A DNA stretch of 64,000 nt. It comes from Chromatiaceae bacterium (GTDB taxonomy: Bacteria; Pseudomonadota; Gammaproteobacteria; Chromatiales; Chromatiaceae). The stretch is taken from the NCBI GenBank assembly GCA_027078745.1, contig JALWWO010000006.1, positions 101,788 to 165,787 of the forward strand, written 5' to 3'. The notes under the pieces were generated by a model. That model saw nothing but the letters and a program-made list of their open reading frames with translations, had not been told where the DNA came from and searched no databases. Position 1 is the first letter of the stretch. Each line of letters begins with the position of its first letter. The position numbers were made by a program, and so were the translations under genes. Positions 35,133-44,849 of the stretch are shown here, piece after piece.

Positions 35133-35764
35133 GCGCGTCCCCCCTCGTTTTCCTCTCGCTCGCCCTTGATGACCTCCACGAGCTTCAGGGCCTGTTCCTC
35201 CATGGCGATGGCCAGTTTGTCCACCCGATTGTTGAAATAGCGGTGAAACATGAGGGCGGGAATGGCGACGGAAAGGCCTGCGGCAGTGGTGATCAGCGCC
35301 TTGGAGATGCCGCCGGCGAGCACGCCCGGATGGCCGACGCCGGATTCCACGATGACGGAAAACACATCGATCATGCCGATCACCGTGCCCAAGAGGCCCA
35401 GCAAAGGGCTGATCGCAGCGATCGTCCCCAGGGCATCGAGATAGCGTTCCAGATCGGATACTACCTGACGGCCCACATCGTTGATGGCTTCCTTCATGAC
35501 CTCTCGGGAATGGTGGCGGTTGACCAGACCGGCGACCAACATGCGACCCAGGGGAGAACCCTTGCGGATCTGATTGAGCCGTTCCGGCGTCAGCTGTCCC
35601 TTGCGATGCCATTGCCAGATCCGCGCCACCAGCCGATCCGGCATGACCCGCCGCCGGCGCAACATCCAGAAGCGTTCCAGTACGATGGTGGCAGCGATGA
35701 GCGAACAGGCGAGGATGGGGTACATCAGCCAGCCACCCGCTTGAATCAGTGCGAACAGCCCCAA
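35129..35764 (-). CDS. exbB: MotA/TolQ/ExbB proton channel family protein
   Basis: The protein is 211 residues from a TTG at 35764, preceded by 'aaggag' at 8 bases; this gives the usual ExbB start 'LFALIQAGGWLMYPI'. An ATG far upstream (35950) would add 62 residues that overlap comEC. Three membrane helices are seen; the second and third, 'LGTIAAISPLLGLLGTVIGMI' (two parts, near 130-150) and 'SKALITTAAGLSVAIPALM', are the conserved proton channel. The start overlaps the last 19 bases of comEC; the stop overlaps exbD. Confidence 0.92.
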   Translation of the reverse strand: MGLFALIQAGGWLMYPILACSLIAATIVLERFWMLRRRRVMPDRLVARIWQWHRKGQLTPERLNQIRKGSPLGRMLVAGLVNRHHSREVMKEAINDVGRQVVSDLERYLDALGTIAAISPLLGLLGTVIGMIDVFSVIVESGVGHPGVLAGGISKALITTAAGLSVAIPALMFHRYFNNRVDKLAIAMEEQALKLVEVIKGEREENEGGRA

Positions 35765-38139
35765 GGGTGCTTCTCCTTTTCTGCAGCACTGCCCATCATA
35801 CGCAAAGGGGGATGGGATCGCCAAAAGCGAGGATGTTCCCGACGATACAGCGCTGGGCCCTCCAGGCCCTCGGGGGTCAGGGCAAACGAAATGCTGCCGG
35901 TGTGCGCCGTGTTCAGCTGGCGAATGCCGAGCTGTTCCATTCGTCGGCAAACGGCTTCATGGGGAAATCCGTAGCGGTTGTAAGCCCCCGCACTGTACAG
36001 CATCCAGCGGGGTTGCACGGCCTTCAGGAAAGCCCCACTGGAAGAAGTTTTGCTGCCGTGATGACCGGCCACCAGCAGACTGGCGGCGAGAGGCTTGCCC
36101 GAGGCGATCAAGGCCTTTTCCACGGAGCGCGGCACATCGCCCGGCAGCAACAGGCTCGCTCCCCGAGTGCTCACCCGCAGCACGCAGGAACCCGCATTTC
36201 CCGATCGCCCGGGCTGATCGGGATGCAGGATCTGGAAATCCACCCCATCCCAAGACCAGCGCTGCCCCGCGCGGCAGTTTTCCATGGGCACAGGCTCCGA
36301 ATCCAGGGGCCCACCGGCCAGCGTCCGGCGGATGGGTAGATCGGCATCGAGCAGTCCCCGCAATCCGCCCTGATGATCCTGATCCCGATGGCTAAGGATC
36401 AAGGTATCGATCTGATTCCATCCCTGTTCCCGCAGGAAGGGCACCAGGACTGCTGCGCCCGCATTGAAGCCGGAGGGAAACCCGGGCCCGGTGTCGTAAA
36501 CCAGCACATGATGGCGGGTCTGAACCACTGCGGACAATCCTTGCCCCACATCCAGGAGGGAAAACCAAGCGGTGCCCGGGGACGGCCTGCTGGGCGGCAG
36601 CAGGAAAAGAGGCAGGCACAGCGGAACCCCGAGCCAACGCCCCGGCAGCCCGGCGGGAGAGAGCAAGAGGAAAATGCCGAACAAAGCGAGGCACCACACC
36701 CACCAGGGTTGCCCGGGCAGGGAACCCGCCGCCCAGGGCCAGGCACTGACCCAACTAAGCCACTCCCATCCCTGCCCGATCCAGTGGGATAGGAATTGTA
36801 GGGGGGTCGCGAGGTCGAACAGCAGAAAGACCCCTGTGGCTACGAGCACTGCGGGCAGCAGTAGGCTGAACAGGGGCAAGACGAGGAAATTGACCAGGGG
36901 CGCGACCCAAGAAGCCCGTCCGAAGAACAACAACAGGAGCGGAAAGAGGGCGAGGGTTACCAGCCATTGAGTACGGAACCAGGATCTTTTCCCCGTTCCC
37001 AGCCGGTTGCTCAATCCATAGATCACGGCAGCCACCGCCGTGAAGGAGAGCCAGAAGCCTTGGCTCAACAGGGCGAGGGGATCTAGCAACAACACTCCGA
37101 GCAGGGCCAGAGCCAATCCACTGCTGGCCCGCAGCACCCGCCCCCAGAATAGGGCGGCAAGCACCACCGCGAGCATGATCAAGGCGCGCTGGGTGGGGAG
37201 GGCGAAGCCCGCTAAGGCGCTATAGCACAGCGCGCCGACAAAGGCACCTAGGGCAGCGGCGCGGGGCGCGGCGAGCCGTTGCACGAGGAAAGCGCTCCGA
37301 GACCAGAGCCAGCGCAGGGCGAAGAACAGCGCCCCCGCCAGAATGCCCACATGCAAGCCGGAGATAGCGAGGAGATGGGCAGTGCCCGTGCGGAACAGGA
37401 TTTCCCGTTGGGTGGTATCCAGCCCCGACCGATCGCCCAACACCCAAGCCCGGATCAAGCCGCCGCCAACAGCATCCCCGAGCGCTGCGTGCAAGCGATC
37501 TCGCAGCTGCTGCCGCCAGCGCTGCACGAAATAAGGTCCTGGCCCCTCGTCCACTCGCTGAAAGGGAAGATGGGCCCGCACATAGCCGGTAGCCCGAATG
37601 CCCTGTTGCCAAAGCCATCGCTCGTAATCGAAACCCCCGGGGTTGGCGAAGCCCCGAGGGGGTTTCAGGCGGACAGTCAATCTATAGGCCTCTCCCGCCC
37701 GCAACGCGGGCGCGTTCCGGTACCAGCGCAGCCGCACCAAGCCTTGAAAATCCACCGCTTTTCCCTGCCAGCGGGTTTGGTCAATGTGGAACAGAAAGGT
37801 GAGGCCGGGTTTCCGGGGCTCCGGCATCCCGGCGATGTGGCCTACAACTTGAAGATCTTGGCGTATCAATGGTTCGGGCAGTGGCACCCAGAAGGGGGGT
37901 GCGGTGCGGATGCCGATCCAGCTCATGCCTAAACAGAGCCAGAACAGCGGCCAGAGGGCTGGAACCCGATAAGCCCCTAGGGCCAGCAGCAGGCTGAAAC
38001 TTGGAAAGAGCCAAACCGGAGGCAGCGCAGGCAGGAGGGAGAAGAGACCGATGCCCAGAGAAAAACCCAGGGCTGCCCCCAACAGCCCTGTGGGCGAACG
38101 CTTAGGGCTAGAGTCCGAGCTTTGCGACGAAGCCCCCAT
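35746..38139 (-). CDS. comEC: DNA internalisation protein ComEC/Rec2
   Basis: The protein has 797 residues. Order: N-terminal membrane helices and a soluble OB-like segment (about 60-190, 'FANPGGFDYERWLWQQGIRATGYV' region), the multi-helix competence domain (about 225-500, with 'LLAISGLHVGILAGALFF'), and a C-terminal metallo-beta-lactamase domain (about 530-770) with 'SLLDVGQGLSAVV', 'LSHRDQDHQGG' and 'VAGHHGSKTSSS'. It forms the inner-membrane channel for transforming DNA and may cut the second strand. The proposed ATG overlaps the end of the beta-helix protein gene by 32 bases, and a later start is possible. Confidence 0.94.
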   Translation of the reverse strand: MGASSQSSDSSPKRSPTGLLGAALGFSLGIGLFSLLPALPPVWLFPSFSLLLALGAYRVPALWPLFWLCLGMSWIGIRTAPPFWVPLPEPLIRQDLQVVGHIAGMPEPRKPGLTFLFHIDQTRWQGKAVDFQGLVRLRWYRNAPALRAGEAYRLTVRLKPPRGFANPGGFDYERWLWQQGIRATGYVRAHLPFQRVDEGPGPYFVQRWRQQLRDRLHAALGDAVGGGLIRAWVLGDRSGLDTTQREILFRTGTAHLLAISGLHVGILAGALFFALRWLWSRSAFLVQRLAAPRAAALGAFVGALCYSALAGFALPTQRALIMLAVVLAALFWGRVLRASSGLALALLGVLLLDPLALLSQGFWLSFTAVAAVIYGLSNRLGTGKRSWFRTQWLVTLALFPLLLLFFGRASWVAPLVNFLVLPLFSLLLPAVLVATGVFLLFDLATPLQFLSHWIGQGWEWLSWVSAWPWAAGSLPGQPWWVWCLALFGIFLLLSPAGLPGRWLGVPLCLPLFLLPPSRPSPGTAWFSLLDVGQGLSAVVQTRHHVLVYDTGPGFPSGFNAGAAVLVPFLREQGWNQIDTLILSHRDQDHQGGLRGLLDADLPIRRTLAGGPLDSEPVPMENCRAGQRWSWDGVDFQILHPDQPGRSGNAGSCVLRVSTRGASLLLPGDVPRSVEKALIASGKPLAASLLVAGHHGSKTSSSGAFLKAVQPRWMLYSAGAYNRYGFPHEAVCRRMEQLGIRQLNTAHTGSISFALTPEGLEGPALYRREHPRFWRSHPPLRMMGSAAEKEKHPWGCSH

Positions 38140-40114
38140 CCTGCATCACGCGGAAACCGTTCCCCAACTGGATGAGCCTGCCGGATTGAAAGGAAACCGT
38201 GCTACCCCCTTGGATCTGATACTGGTCCGCATAGATGCGATCGCAGGCGGATTCCGTGCGGTTTGTCCCGATAGTCTGCCCAGAGAGCAGGCGTTCTTGG
38301 GCGGAGAAACTACACCATTCATCCGCCCCGATGTCCCGCACAGCGGCGCGAATTTGCTGATCGACATCTTGGGAGATCTCGCTGTCCACGGCAGCATCGA
38401 TCGCAGGGGAACCGGCCCCAAGATGATAGTCGTAATTGGGATAGCCCGGCGATTGATAGCCAACCGCACTGCTGGAAATCATGGTGTCCAATCCGGTGAT
38501 GGTGCCGGAGATCGCATGATTTACGCTCGTGTCGATACTGTTGTTGGCGAAGAGTCCTCGATAGAAGTCCGCGCTGCTGTCCGGCATCACATGGACCGCC
38601 ATCTTATTTTCAACGGTATGATCGGAAAAAATGCTATAGCGAATCTGGACTGTGCTGGGTACGGGCGTGCCGTTCTCATAGCGGGGACCGATGAGGAGTG
38701 CCTGTCCGGGACTCGCCACGCCGCCCGAGCTGGGAATACTGTTTTCCGCAAAGGTGTCATGCACTAGGGTCACATTGGCAGCGAGCACCCGCAGCGCGCC
38801 CCCTCCGCCGGAAGCACCCGTGGTGCGATTGTAGGATAGGATGCTGTTCTCGATGCGGGAACCCCGCTCGCTCTGATCGATAAAGACAGCACCTCCCGCA
38901 CCCTGTCCTGTACCTGCACCCCCGCTGTTGGCCTCATTTCCGATCAAGCTGGACGCGGAAAGCTGCAGATCTGCCCGATAAGTGGCAATCGCACCGCCCT
39001 TTCCCCCGCCGTCTAGATTAGCCGTGCCCCCGGTGCTCCAATTTTCCGTAAATTGGCTATTTTGAACGATGGCGGTGGTTCTCGGGGAATCGGGTTCCGA
39101 ATCCCCAGGGCAACCCGGCAGTACCATCGGGCCTGTATTCTTACCCTCCAGATAGAGTGCGCCGCCGAACCCATAGCCCCCTTCGTCTCTAGCATCTCCA
39201 CCGATCGCCCGATTCTGGGTGGCGGATAGATCTTCTAGGGTGGCCGTGCTCCCGAACATGAGCGCTAAAGCACCCCCCAGACCATCAGCTCGCTCATTCA
39301 CCCCTGTGTTGCCGGTGCCCGTGCTGTTGCCCGCTACCGCTCGATTGTTATCGAAACGCAGCCCCTTAGCACTGAGTTGTACCCGTTGGAGGAAGACCGC
39401 ACCGCCCAAGGCATAGCCGCCCCGATCCTGCCCTGCACCGCCCCTTGCCTCGTTGCCGCTAAAATGGAGATCCTCCATATACACGCGAACGGGCGCCGGG
39501 GTGCCGCCCAACACCGTGGGAGAAGGGGGGCAGCTGGACAGATTAATCGCGCCGCCCGCCGCCGCGATGCCCGTAGACGCGTCCGTATCCTGCGCTTCCG
39601 CAAGATTATTGAGAAAGACAAGGGATTTCAGATGGAGATCTACATTGGATGCGCGCAATCCGCCGCCGAGCTGATCCCCATCTGTTCCGAACGCCCAGCC
39701 GTTTTGCACGGTAAAGCCTTCGAGGGTCGTGCTGATTTCCTTGCTCAGTCCTCGAATCCGGATGCCCCGCACGAGGTATTCCCCATCGATGATGCTGGGA
39801 TAGGTTTGGGGATCCCAGGTATTCCAATCGTTATGCGGGAAACCCCCGCGCACTACGAGCCCATCGATGCCATCGATGCAAAGGACGGCCGGACACCAAG
39901 AATCGGAAGCTCTCCGATAGGTGCCCGTGGCGACCAGCACAGTATCCCCTGCGGCGGCATTGTCCACCGCCTGTTGAATGGTCTGGCAGGGGGGATTACT
40001 ACCACAGGAAGGACTGTCGCTGCCCAAGGTGCTATCTACCTTGAGCGTTGCCCCATAGCTCGAGATCATAAACCCACTGAGCGCAAAGCTCCCTATAATA
40101 TTCCCGCTTTTCAT
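38108..40114 (-). CDS. Secreted right-handed beta-helix protein (choice-of-anchor Q type)
   Basis: The protein is 668 residues from the ATG at 40114. A signal peptide-like N-terminus ('IIGSFALSGFMISSYGA') leads into 'CQTIQQAVDNAAAGDTVLVATGTY', the usual start of a DUF1565/beta-helix domain. From about residue 130 to 500 there are repeated turns with G-G-A-x-x-x and N-N/N-x-A motifs ('GGALALMFGS', 'GGALYLEGK', 'GGAVFIDQS', 'GGALRVLAA'). 'GAGSPAIDAA' and 'RDIGADEW' near residue 580 are the choice-of-anchor Q hallmark. The last 45 residues ('LIQLGNGFRVMQDGGFVAKLG') resemble a 3-coathanger stack. It is likely a surface or secreted adhesin or glycan-binding protein. It overlaps comEC. Confidence 0.8.
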   Translation of the reverse strand: MKSGNIIGSFALSGFMISSYGATLKVDSTLGSDSPSCGSNPPCQTIQQAVDNAAAGDTVLVATGTYRRASDSWCPAVLCIDGIDGLVVRGGFPHNDWNTWDPQTYPSIIDGEYLVRGIRIRGLSKEISTTLEGFTVQNGWAFGTDGDQLGGGLRASNVDLHLKSLVFLNNLAEAQDTDASTGIAAAGGAINLSSCPPSPTVLGGTPAPVRVYMEDLHFSGNEARGGAGQDRGGYALGGAVFLQRVQLSAKGLRFDNNRAVAGNSTGTGNTGVNERADGLGGALALMFGSTATLEDLSATQNRAIGGDARDEGGYGFGGALYLEGKNTGPMVLPGCPGDSEPDSPRTTAIVQNSQFTENWSTGGTANLDGGGKGGAIATYRADLQLSASSLIGNEANSGGAGTGQGAGGAVFIDQSERGSRIENSILSYNRTTGASGGGGALRVLAANVTLVHDTFAENSIPSSGGVASPGQALLIGPRYENGTPVPSTVQIRYSIFSDHTVENKMAVHVMPDSSADFYRGLFANNSIDTSVNHAISGTITGLDTMISSSAVGYQSPGYPNYDYHLGAGSPAIDAAVDSEISQDVDQQIRAAVRDIGADEWCSFSAQERLLSGQTIGTNRTESACDRIYADQYQIQGGSTVSFQSGRLIQLGNGFRVMQDGGFVAKLGL

Positions 40115-40167
40115 GGATGCCGCCGCTGTCTGAGAAAATATTTTTGATGCTAGGGGATACTCGAACC

Positions 40168-40776
40168 ATGGCGCAAGCTCGTCTCGTCCTCGCTTCCACT
40201 TCTCCCTTCCGCGCGGCATTGTTGGCGCGGCTGGGAATCCCTTTTCTCCGCGCGGATCCCCAGGTGGACGAGACCCCCTTGCTGCAGGAAGCGCCGCAAG
40301 CCCTGGTGACGCGGCTCGCAGAAGCCAAGGCCCGGGCCGTGGTGCCCTCCTATCCGGATGCGCTCATCATCGGATCGGATCAGGTGGCTTGGCTCGACGG
40401 GCAGATTTTGGGAAAGCCAGGCGATCGAGAAAATACCATCGCCCAGCTACAACAGCTGTCGGGCCAAACGGTTACCTTTTATACGGGGCTTTGCTTGCTT
40501 CACAGCAGCACGAACAAAGCGCAGGTGCACTGCGAACCCTTTCGAGTGCGCTTCCGTTCCCTGAGCCAGGTTCAGATTGAACGCTATGTAGATCGGGAAC
40601 AACCCTTTCAATGCGCAGGCGGGTTTAAGTCGGAAGGGCTAGGGATCGCCCTGTTCGAATCCTTGGAAGGGAACGATCCCAACGCCCTTATCGGTCTGCC
40701 CCTCATTCGGCTTGTCTCTCTGCTCCAAGCGGCGGGCATGGATCCCTTAACCGCGAATTCAGCAAGGACGACCTAG
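40168..40776 (+). CDS. Maf family nucleotide pyrophosphatase (YceF type)
   Basis: The product has 202 residues. 'LVLASTSPFRAALLARLGIPF' (split over residues 5-25) is the Maf signature; 'GSDQVAWLDGQILGKPGD' holds the catalytic Asp. The motif set matches YceF (7-methyl-GTP pyrophosphatase) rather than Maf/YhdE; these enzymes remove modified nucleotides. ATG at 40168 is preferred because 'aggggatac' lies before it; an in-frame ATG at 40147 adds seven residues. The gene is divergent from the beta-helix gene with only 53 bp between starts. Confidence 0.92.
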   Translation: MAQARLVLASTSPFRAALLARLGIPFLRADPQVDETPLLQEAPQALVTRLAEAKARAVVPSYPDALIIGSDQVAWLDGQILGKPGDRENTIAQLQQLSGQTVTFYTGLCLLHSSTNKAQVHCEPFRVRFRSLSQVQIERYVDREQPFQCAGGFKSEGLGIALFESLEGNDPNALIGLPLIRLVSLLQAAGMDPLTANSARTT

Positions 40777-40883
40777 CAGGCCCGCTGCCTGTCCTTTCCC
40801 AAATCCCATGAAATCCCCGTTCCCGCACCAAAGCGCCGAGGTGCTACCATGCCCCATCGATTGATCGGCAGCTGAGTATTCCC

Positions 40884-41654
40884 ATGGATCCGCACCCCAC
40901 GCCTTCCCCCAAAAAGCGCCGCCGGGGGATCTATCTCTTACCTAATCTGTTCACTACCTCCGCGCTGTTCGCCGGGTTCTATGGCGTCCTCTCCGCCATG
41001 CAGTCCCATTTCGAACCGGCGGCCATCGCCATCTTCGCAGCCATGCTCTTGGATGGACTGGATGGTCGCGTAGCGCGGCTGACCCAAACCCAGAGCGATT
41101 TCGGGGCGGAATACGATAGCCTTTCGGACATGGTGGCTTTTGGAATCGCGCCTGCCCTCGTCGTTTACGAATGGGCCCTCAAGGATCTGGGCAAAGTGGG
41201 CTGGCTCGCCGCCTTCATCTACACGGCCACCACTGCCCTGCGCCTCGCTCGGTTCAACACCCAGCTCGGCGTTGCGGACAAGCGGTATTTCCAAGGGCTG
41301 CCCAGCCCTTCCGCAGCGGCGATCCTCGCTTCCGGCGTTTGGATCGGAGCGAGTCAGACGCTACAGGGGGAGTGGATCCAATGGTTAGCTGCGCTGCTCA
41401 CCGTCTTCACGGGGTTGCTCATGGTGAGCAATTTTCGTTATTACAGCTTCAAGGAATTGGAGCTGCGCGGGCGGGTTTCCTTCGTGGTGGCCGTGGTCAT
41501 GACCCTCAGCTTCGCCTTTCTCTTCCTGCATCCGCCGGTCATTCTGTTCCTGCTTTTTCTACTCTACGGCATCTCGGGGCCGACCCTGACCTTGATGCGC
41601 CGTCGTCAGTGGCGGTTGCAGCGTCGGGCGATCAAGGATTCGGATCGCAGGTAA
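40884..41654 (+). CDS. pssA: CDP-diacylglycerol-serine O-phosphatidyltransferase
   Basis: A 256-residue membrane enzyme of the CDP-alcohol phosphatidyltransferase family. The signature D-G-x2-A-R-x8-G-x3-D-x3-D is intact in 'DGLDGRVARLTQTQSDFGAE' followed by Y-D-S-L-S-D (about residues 56-82). It makes phosphatidylserine, the precursor of phosphatidylethanolamine. Eight or so hydrophobic helices. The stop directly abuts the ccoS stop on the other strand. Confidence 0.93.
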   Translation: MDPHPTPSPKKRRRGIYLLPNLFTTSALFAGFYGVLSAMQSHFEPAAIAIFAAMLLDGLDGRVARLTQTQSDFGAEYDSLSDMVAFGIAPALVVYEWALKDLGKVGWLAAFIYTATTALRLARFNTQLGVADKRYFQGLPSPSAAAILASGVWIGASQTLQGEWIQWLAALLTVFTGLLMVSNFRYYSFKELELRGRVSFVVAVVMTLSFAFLFLHPPVILFLLFLLYGISGPTLTLMRRRQWRLQRRAIKDSDRR

Positions 41655-41831
41655 TTAATCTGCATCGGGAAACCGGCGGGAGTCCGGCCCTTCTTCCTCA
41701 TCCATGAGAATCCGCTGCCCATCCCCTTCCAAGTCATCGAACTGGCCGCTGCGCGCCGCCCAGAAGAGCACGGCCACAGCCACCAAGCCGAGGATCAGCA
41801 TTCCGGGGATGAGTCCATAGATCACATTCAT
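41655..41831 (-). CDS. ccoS: cbb3 oxidase maturation protein CcoS
   Basis: A 58-residue single-helix membrane protein, 'MNVIYGLIPGMLILGLVAVA' at its start, then an acidic tail with 'SGQFDDLEGDGQRILMDEEE'. The W-A-x-R-S-G-Q-F-D-D-L segment is the family signature. CcoS is needed to insert cofactors into CcoN. It follows ccoI by 5 bp and ends the ccoG-ccoH-ccoI-ccoS run. Confidence 0.95.
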   Translation of the reverse strand: MNVIYGLIPGMLILGLVAVAVLFWAARSGQFDDLEGDGQRILMDEEEGPDSRRFPDAD

Positions 41832-41836
41832 GGGAC

Positions 41837-44311
41837 CTAATTTTCCTCGCGAAATAGGGTGCGGATGCGGGCAGAGTTGCCGATCACCGCCAGGGAACTG
41901 AGGGGCATGGATACAGCAGCCACCAGGGGGGTGACCCAGGCCATCATGGCCAAGGGCACCATGATGAGATTATAGAAGAAAGAGAGCGCGATGTTCTGTC
42001 GGATGGTCCGCAGGGTGCGCCTGGACAGGGCAGCCGCCTGAGGTACTTGCTGAAGGTCGGCGTGTAGGAGCACGATGTCTGCGCTGGCAATGGAAACGTC
42101 CGTGCCGCTGCCCAGGGCGATGCCCACATCCGCCCGCACCAGGGCGGGCGCATCGTTGATGCCATCCCCCACCATGGCAACCCGCTGCCCTTCCCGTTGT
42201 AATTCCGCGATGACCCGATCCTTTTCTTCCGGCAGCACCTGGGCGATGCAATCATCGATTTGAAGGGCTTCGGCGACGGTTTCTGCCACCGGTTGCTGGT
42301 CGCCGGTCAGCAGACTAGTGCGGATGCCCTGGGCTTTCAGGGCGTTCACGACTGCCCGCGCCTCCGGCCGCAACGGATCCTCGACGCGCAGCCAAAGCAC
42401 ACATCGCCCATCCACGCCCAGATAGATCGAACTGCCTTCCCCCGTGCCCAGCTGCTCACAGCCCTGCACCCCCTGGCGGCTGAGCCATGCCGCCGTGCCC
42501 GCAACCAGCAGATGTCCGTCCACTTTGCCCCGAATACCTGCTCCCGGCTGCACCTGAACGCCTTCTACCCGATGGCGATCTTGTGCTGGGCAAAGCTGTT
42601 GGATCGCATGGGCGACGGGATGTTCGGAAAAGCGCTCCAGGGCGCTGAGCGGTTCCAGGAACTGCCGGAACACCTCGGGTAGAGGCGCGCCCGATGTCCA
42701 GCACTGTTCCGCACTGCGGATCTGGACGATCGCCGGCTTGCCCTGGGTGAGGGTGCCGGTCTTGTCGAAGACGAAATGATCGATGGAGGACAGGCTTTCC
42801 AAGACAGCGCCGTTTTTGATCAGGATGCCATGGCGGGCGCCGGTGCCTGTGGCCACAGCGATGGCCATGGGCGTGGCCAGACCGAAGGCGCAGGGACAAG
42901 TGATGATGAGCACCGCCGTGGCGGCCATGAGGGCGGTTTCCAGATCCGTCCGCAGCCACCAAAGAAAGGTGATGGTGGCGAGCAGCAGGGTCAGAGCTAC
43001 AAACCAGGGCACGATGCGATCCGCCAAGCGCTGAACTGGTGCTTTGCTCGACTGGGCTTCCTCCACCAACTGGATGATCTTCCCCAGAGCTGTATGTTTC
43101 AGGGTTTGTTCCACTTGAATTTCCAGCACCCCTGCCCCGTTGAGAGTACCGGCCGCCACCCGTTGCCCGGGGGCTTTAGGGACTGGTTTCGATTCTCCCG
43201 TGAGCATGGATTCATCCGCGCTGCTCTCCCCCGCCAACACGATGCCATCTACAGGGATTTGTTCGCCTGGCCGGACCAAGACCCGCTCCCCCCGCTTCAC
43301 CCCTCGAATGGGCACCAGGACTTCCCCCTCCTCTCGCAGGACCCGCGCTACCCGCGGTTGCAGATCCAAAAGGCGCTGCGTGGCGGAGACGGCTTGCCGT
43401 CGGGAAGTCGCTTCCAGAAAGCGGCCCAACAAAATGACGAACAGAAAGTTGACCACCGTATCCCAGTACACCGCACCCACAGGGGTATCGCTCAGGGTGA
43501 CGAACAGGGAATAGCCATAGGTGATGCTGGCGCCGATGGCGATGGGCAAATCCATGTTGAGGGTGCCTGCCCGCAAGCCCTGCCAAGCACCCCGATAGAA
43601 GGGCCAACCGGAATACAACAGAGTAGGGGTGGCGATGGCGAAGCCCACCCATTGGAACAGGCTGCGGAATTCTCCCTGATCCGCGCCCGCATAGAGGGCG
43701 ATGGAGATCCACAACAGGTTCATCATGGCAAAGCCCGCGAAGGCGAGGCGGTAGAGCAATCGCCGGTTTTCCCGCTGTAAGGCTCCTTCCGCCGCTTCCG
43801 GATCGAAGGGCACCGCCTTATAGCCGATCCGAGCTAGTTGTTTCAGGGACTGGGAGAGGGAGATTTGCTGATTGTTCCAGCGCAGCTTGAGCTTGCGTCC
43901 CGTCAGATTCACCCGCGCATCCAACACGCCGGGCAAGCTTTGCAAGCGGTTCTCGATGAGCCAGACACAGGCCGCGCAGTGGATGCCTTCCACGAGCAGA
44001 TGGATTTCTCGGGTTTCGCCTAAGGTAGGCGTAAAGGCTTCCTGAATCTCGTCGAGGTCATAGAGCTCCAGTTCTTTCGGGGGTTCCGGCGGGGGGCCGA
44101 GCACTTCCCCTTCCGGCGTGCGGCGGTAGAAACCTTCGAGTCCGGCGGCGTAGATGGCTTCGCAAACGGATTTGCACCCATTACAACAGAAAGCCCGTCT
44201 CTCACCCGAGATGATGGCTTGGACCGGTGGTTCTGGCACCGGCAACCCGCAGTGAAAACAGCGGGTTCCCTGAAATTGCTGTCCATCGCTGACGGGGGAA
44301 CCGGCCACCAT
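41837..44311 (-). CDS. ccoI: Copper-translocating P-type ATPase CcoI/FixI
   Basis: A 824-residue P1B ATPase that exports copper to the periplasm for the cbb3 binuclear centre. Features in order: N-terminal cysteine motifs '[10 protein letters not shown]' and '[10 protein letters not shown]' (residues 17-50), an HMA domain with '[12 protein letters not shown]' near residue 108, 8 membrane helices, the C-P-C motif in '[13 protein letters not shown]' near residue 455, '[11 protein letters not shown]' with the phosphorylated Asp near residue 505, and '[12 protein letters not shown]' near residue 705. The N-terminal cysteine cluster is typical of CcoI rather than CopA. It starts 1 base after ccoH. 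Confidence 0.96.
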   Translation of the reverse strand: MVAGSPVSDGQQFQGTRCFHCGLPVPEPPVQAIISGERRAFCCNGCKSVCEAIYAAGLEGFYRRTPEGEVLGPPPEPPKELELYDLDEIQEAFTPTLGETREIHLLVEGIHCAACVWLIENRLQSLPGVLDARVNLTGRKLKLRWNNQQISLSQSLKQLARIGYKAVPFDPEAAEGALQRENRRLLYRLAFAGFAMMNLLWISIALYAGADQGEFRSLFQWVGFAIATPTLLYSGWPFYRGAWQGLRAGTLNMDLPIAIGASITYGYSLFVTLSDTPVGAVYWDTVVNFLFVILLGRFLEATSRRQAVSATQRLLDLQPRVARVLREEGEVLVPIRGVKRGERVLVRPGEQIPVDGIVLAGESSADESMLTGESKPVPKAPGQRVAAGTLNGAGVLEIQVEQTLKHTALGKIIQLVEEAQSSKAPVQRLADRIVPWFVALTLLLATITFLWWLRTDLETALMAATAVLIITCPCAFGLATPMAIAVATGTGARHGILIKNGAVLESLSSIDHFVFDKTGTLTQGKPAIVQIRSAEQCWTSGAPLPEVFRQFLEPLSALERFSEHPVAHAIQQLCPAQDRHRVEGVQVQPGAGIRGKVDGHLLVAGTAAWLSRQGVQGCEQLGTGEGSSIYLGVDGRCVLWLRVEDPLRPEARAVVNALKAQGIRTSLLTGDQQPVAETVAEALQIDDCIAQVLPEEKDRVIAELQREGQRVAMVGDGINDAPALVRADVGIALGSGTDVSIASADIVLLHADLQQVPQAAALSRRTLRTIRQNIALSFFYNLIMVPLAMMAWVTPLVAAVSMPLSSLAVIGNSARIRTLFREEN

Positions 44312-44312
44312 G

Positions 44313-44849
44313 CTATTGGGGGCGCGCTACCTGGATGCGCCGCCCTAGATTGTATTCATCTTCCCCATGCTGCACGGATACCAAAGTGTCCCAGATGCCA
44401 AACCGCGGGAAGACTAATTCCACCCGATAGCGGCCTATGCCTTCTTCGAGCATAGGACGGTTGAAGTCTTCCCGCGCATCGGAGGGACGATAGGCGAAGA
44501 ACCGCACCTTGCCGTCAGGCTGCACTGGCTGGCCCGCTCGATCGGTCAGAAAGAACCGGATGGTAACGGGCTGGCCTGCCTGAAGCGCTTCGGGAACGTC
44601 CATGTGAAAATGCCAGCCTGGATCTCGGGCCTTCTTGGAAACCAGGGTGCGCGCATAGCGCTGCCCCTGCTCGTAGAAGTCTTCATTCACCAGGCCGGGA
44701 TTGGTCTTGATGGCGAGGAAGACCATGAAGAGATTCATGGCGAGCACGGCGAACACCATGAAAACCCAGGCGATCACCCAAGGGCTTTTCCAAGCGGGCG
44801 TGGGTTTCTGAGAGGGCAGCTCTTGGGATGCCACAGCCTTCACCTTCAA
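44313..44849 (-). CDS. ccoH: cbb3 oxidase assembly protein CcoH/FixH
   Basis: A 178-residue protein with one N-terminal membrane helix (about 22-48, '[21 protein letters not shown]') and the family segment '[16 protein letters not shown]' after it; the rest is a periplasmic beta domain. CcoH is needed for assembly of the oxidase and stays bound to it. Its start overlaps the ccoG stop by 4 bases, and it ends 1 base before ccoI. Confidence 0.94.
   Translation of the reverse strand: MKVKAVASQELPSQKPTPAWKSPWVIAWVFMVFAVLAMNLFMVFLAIKTNPGLVNEDFYEQGQRYARTLVSKKARDPGWHFHMDVPEALQAGQPVTIRFFLTDRAGQPVQPDGKVRFFAYRPSDAREDFNRPMLEEGIGRYRVELVFPRFGIWDTLVSVQHGEDEYNLGRRIQVARPQ

Noticed and set aside
35133..35789. 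Upstream extension of the exbD open frame
   Set aside because: It is an alternate frame of exbB; the ExbD N-terminus begins at 35132.
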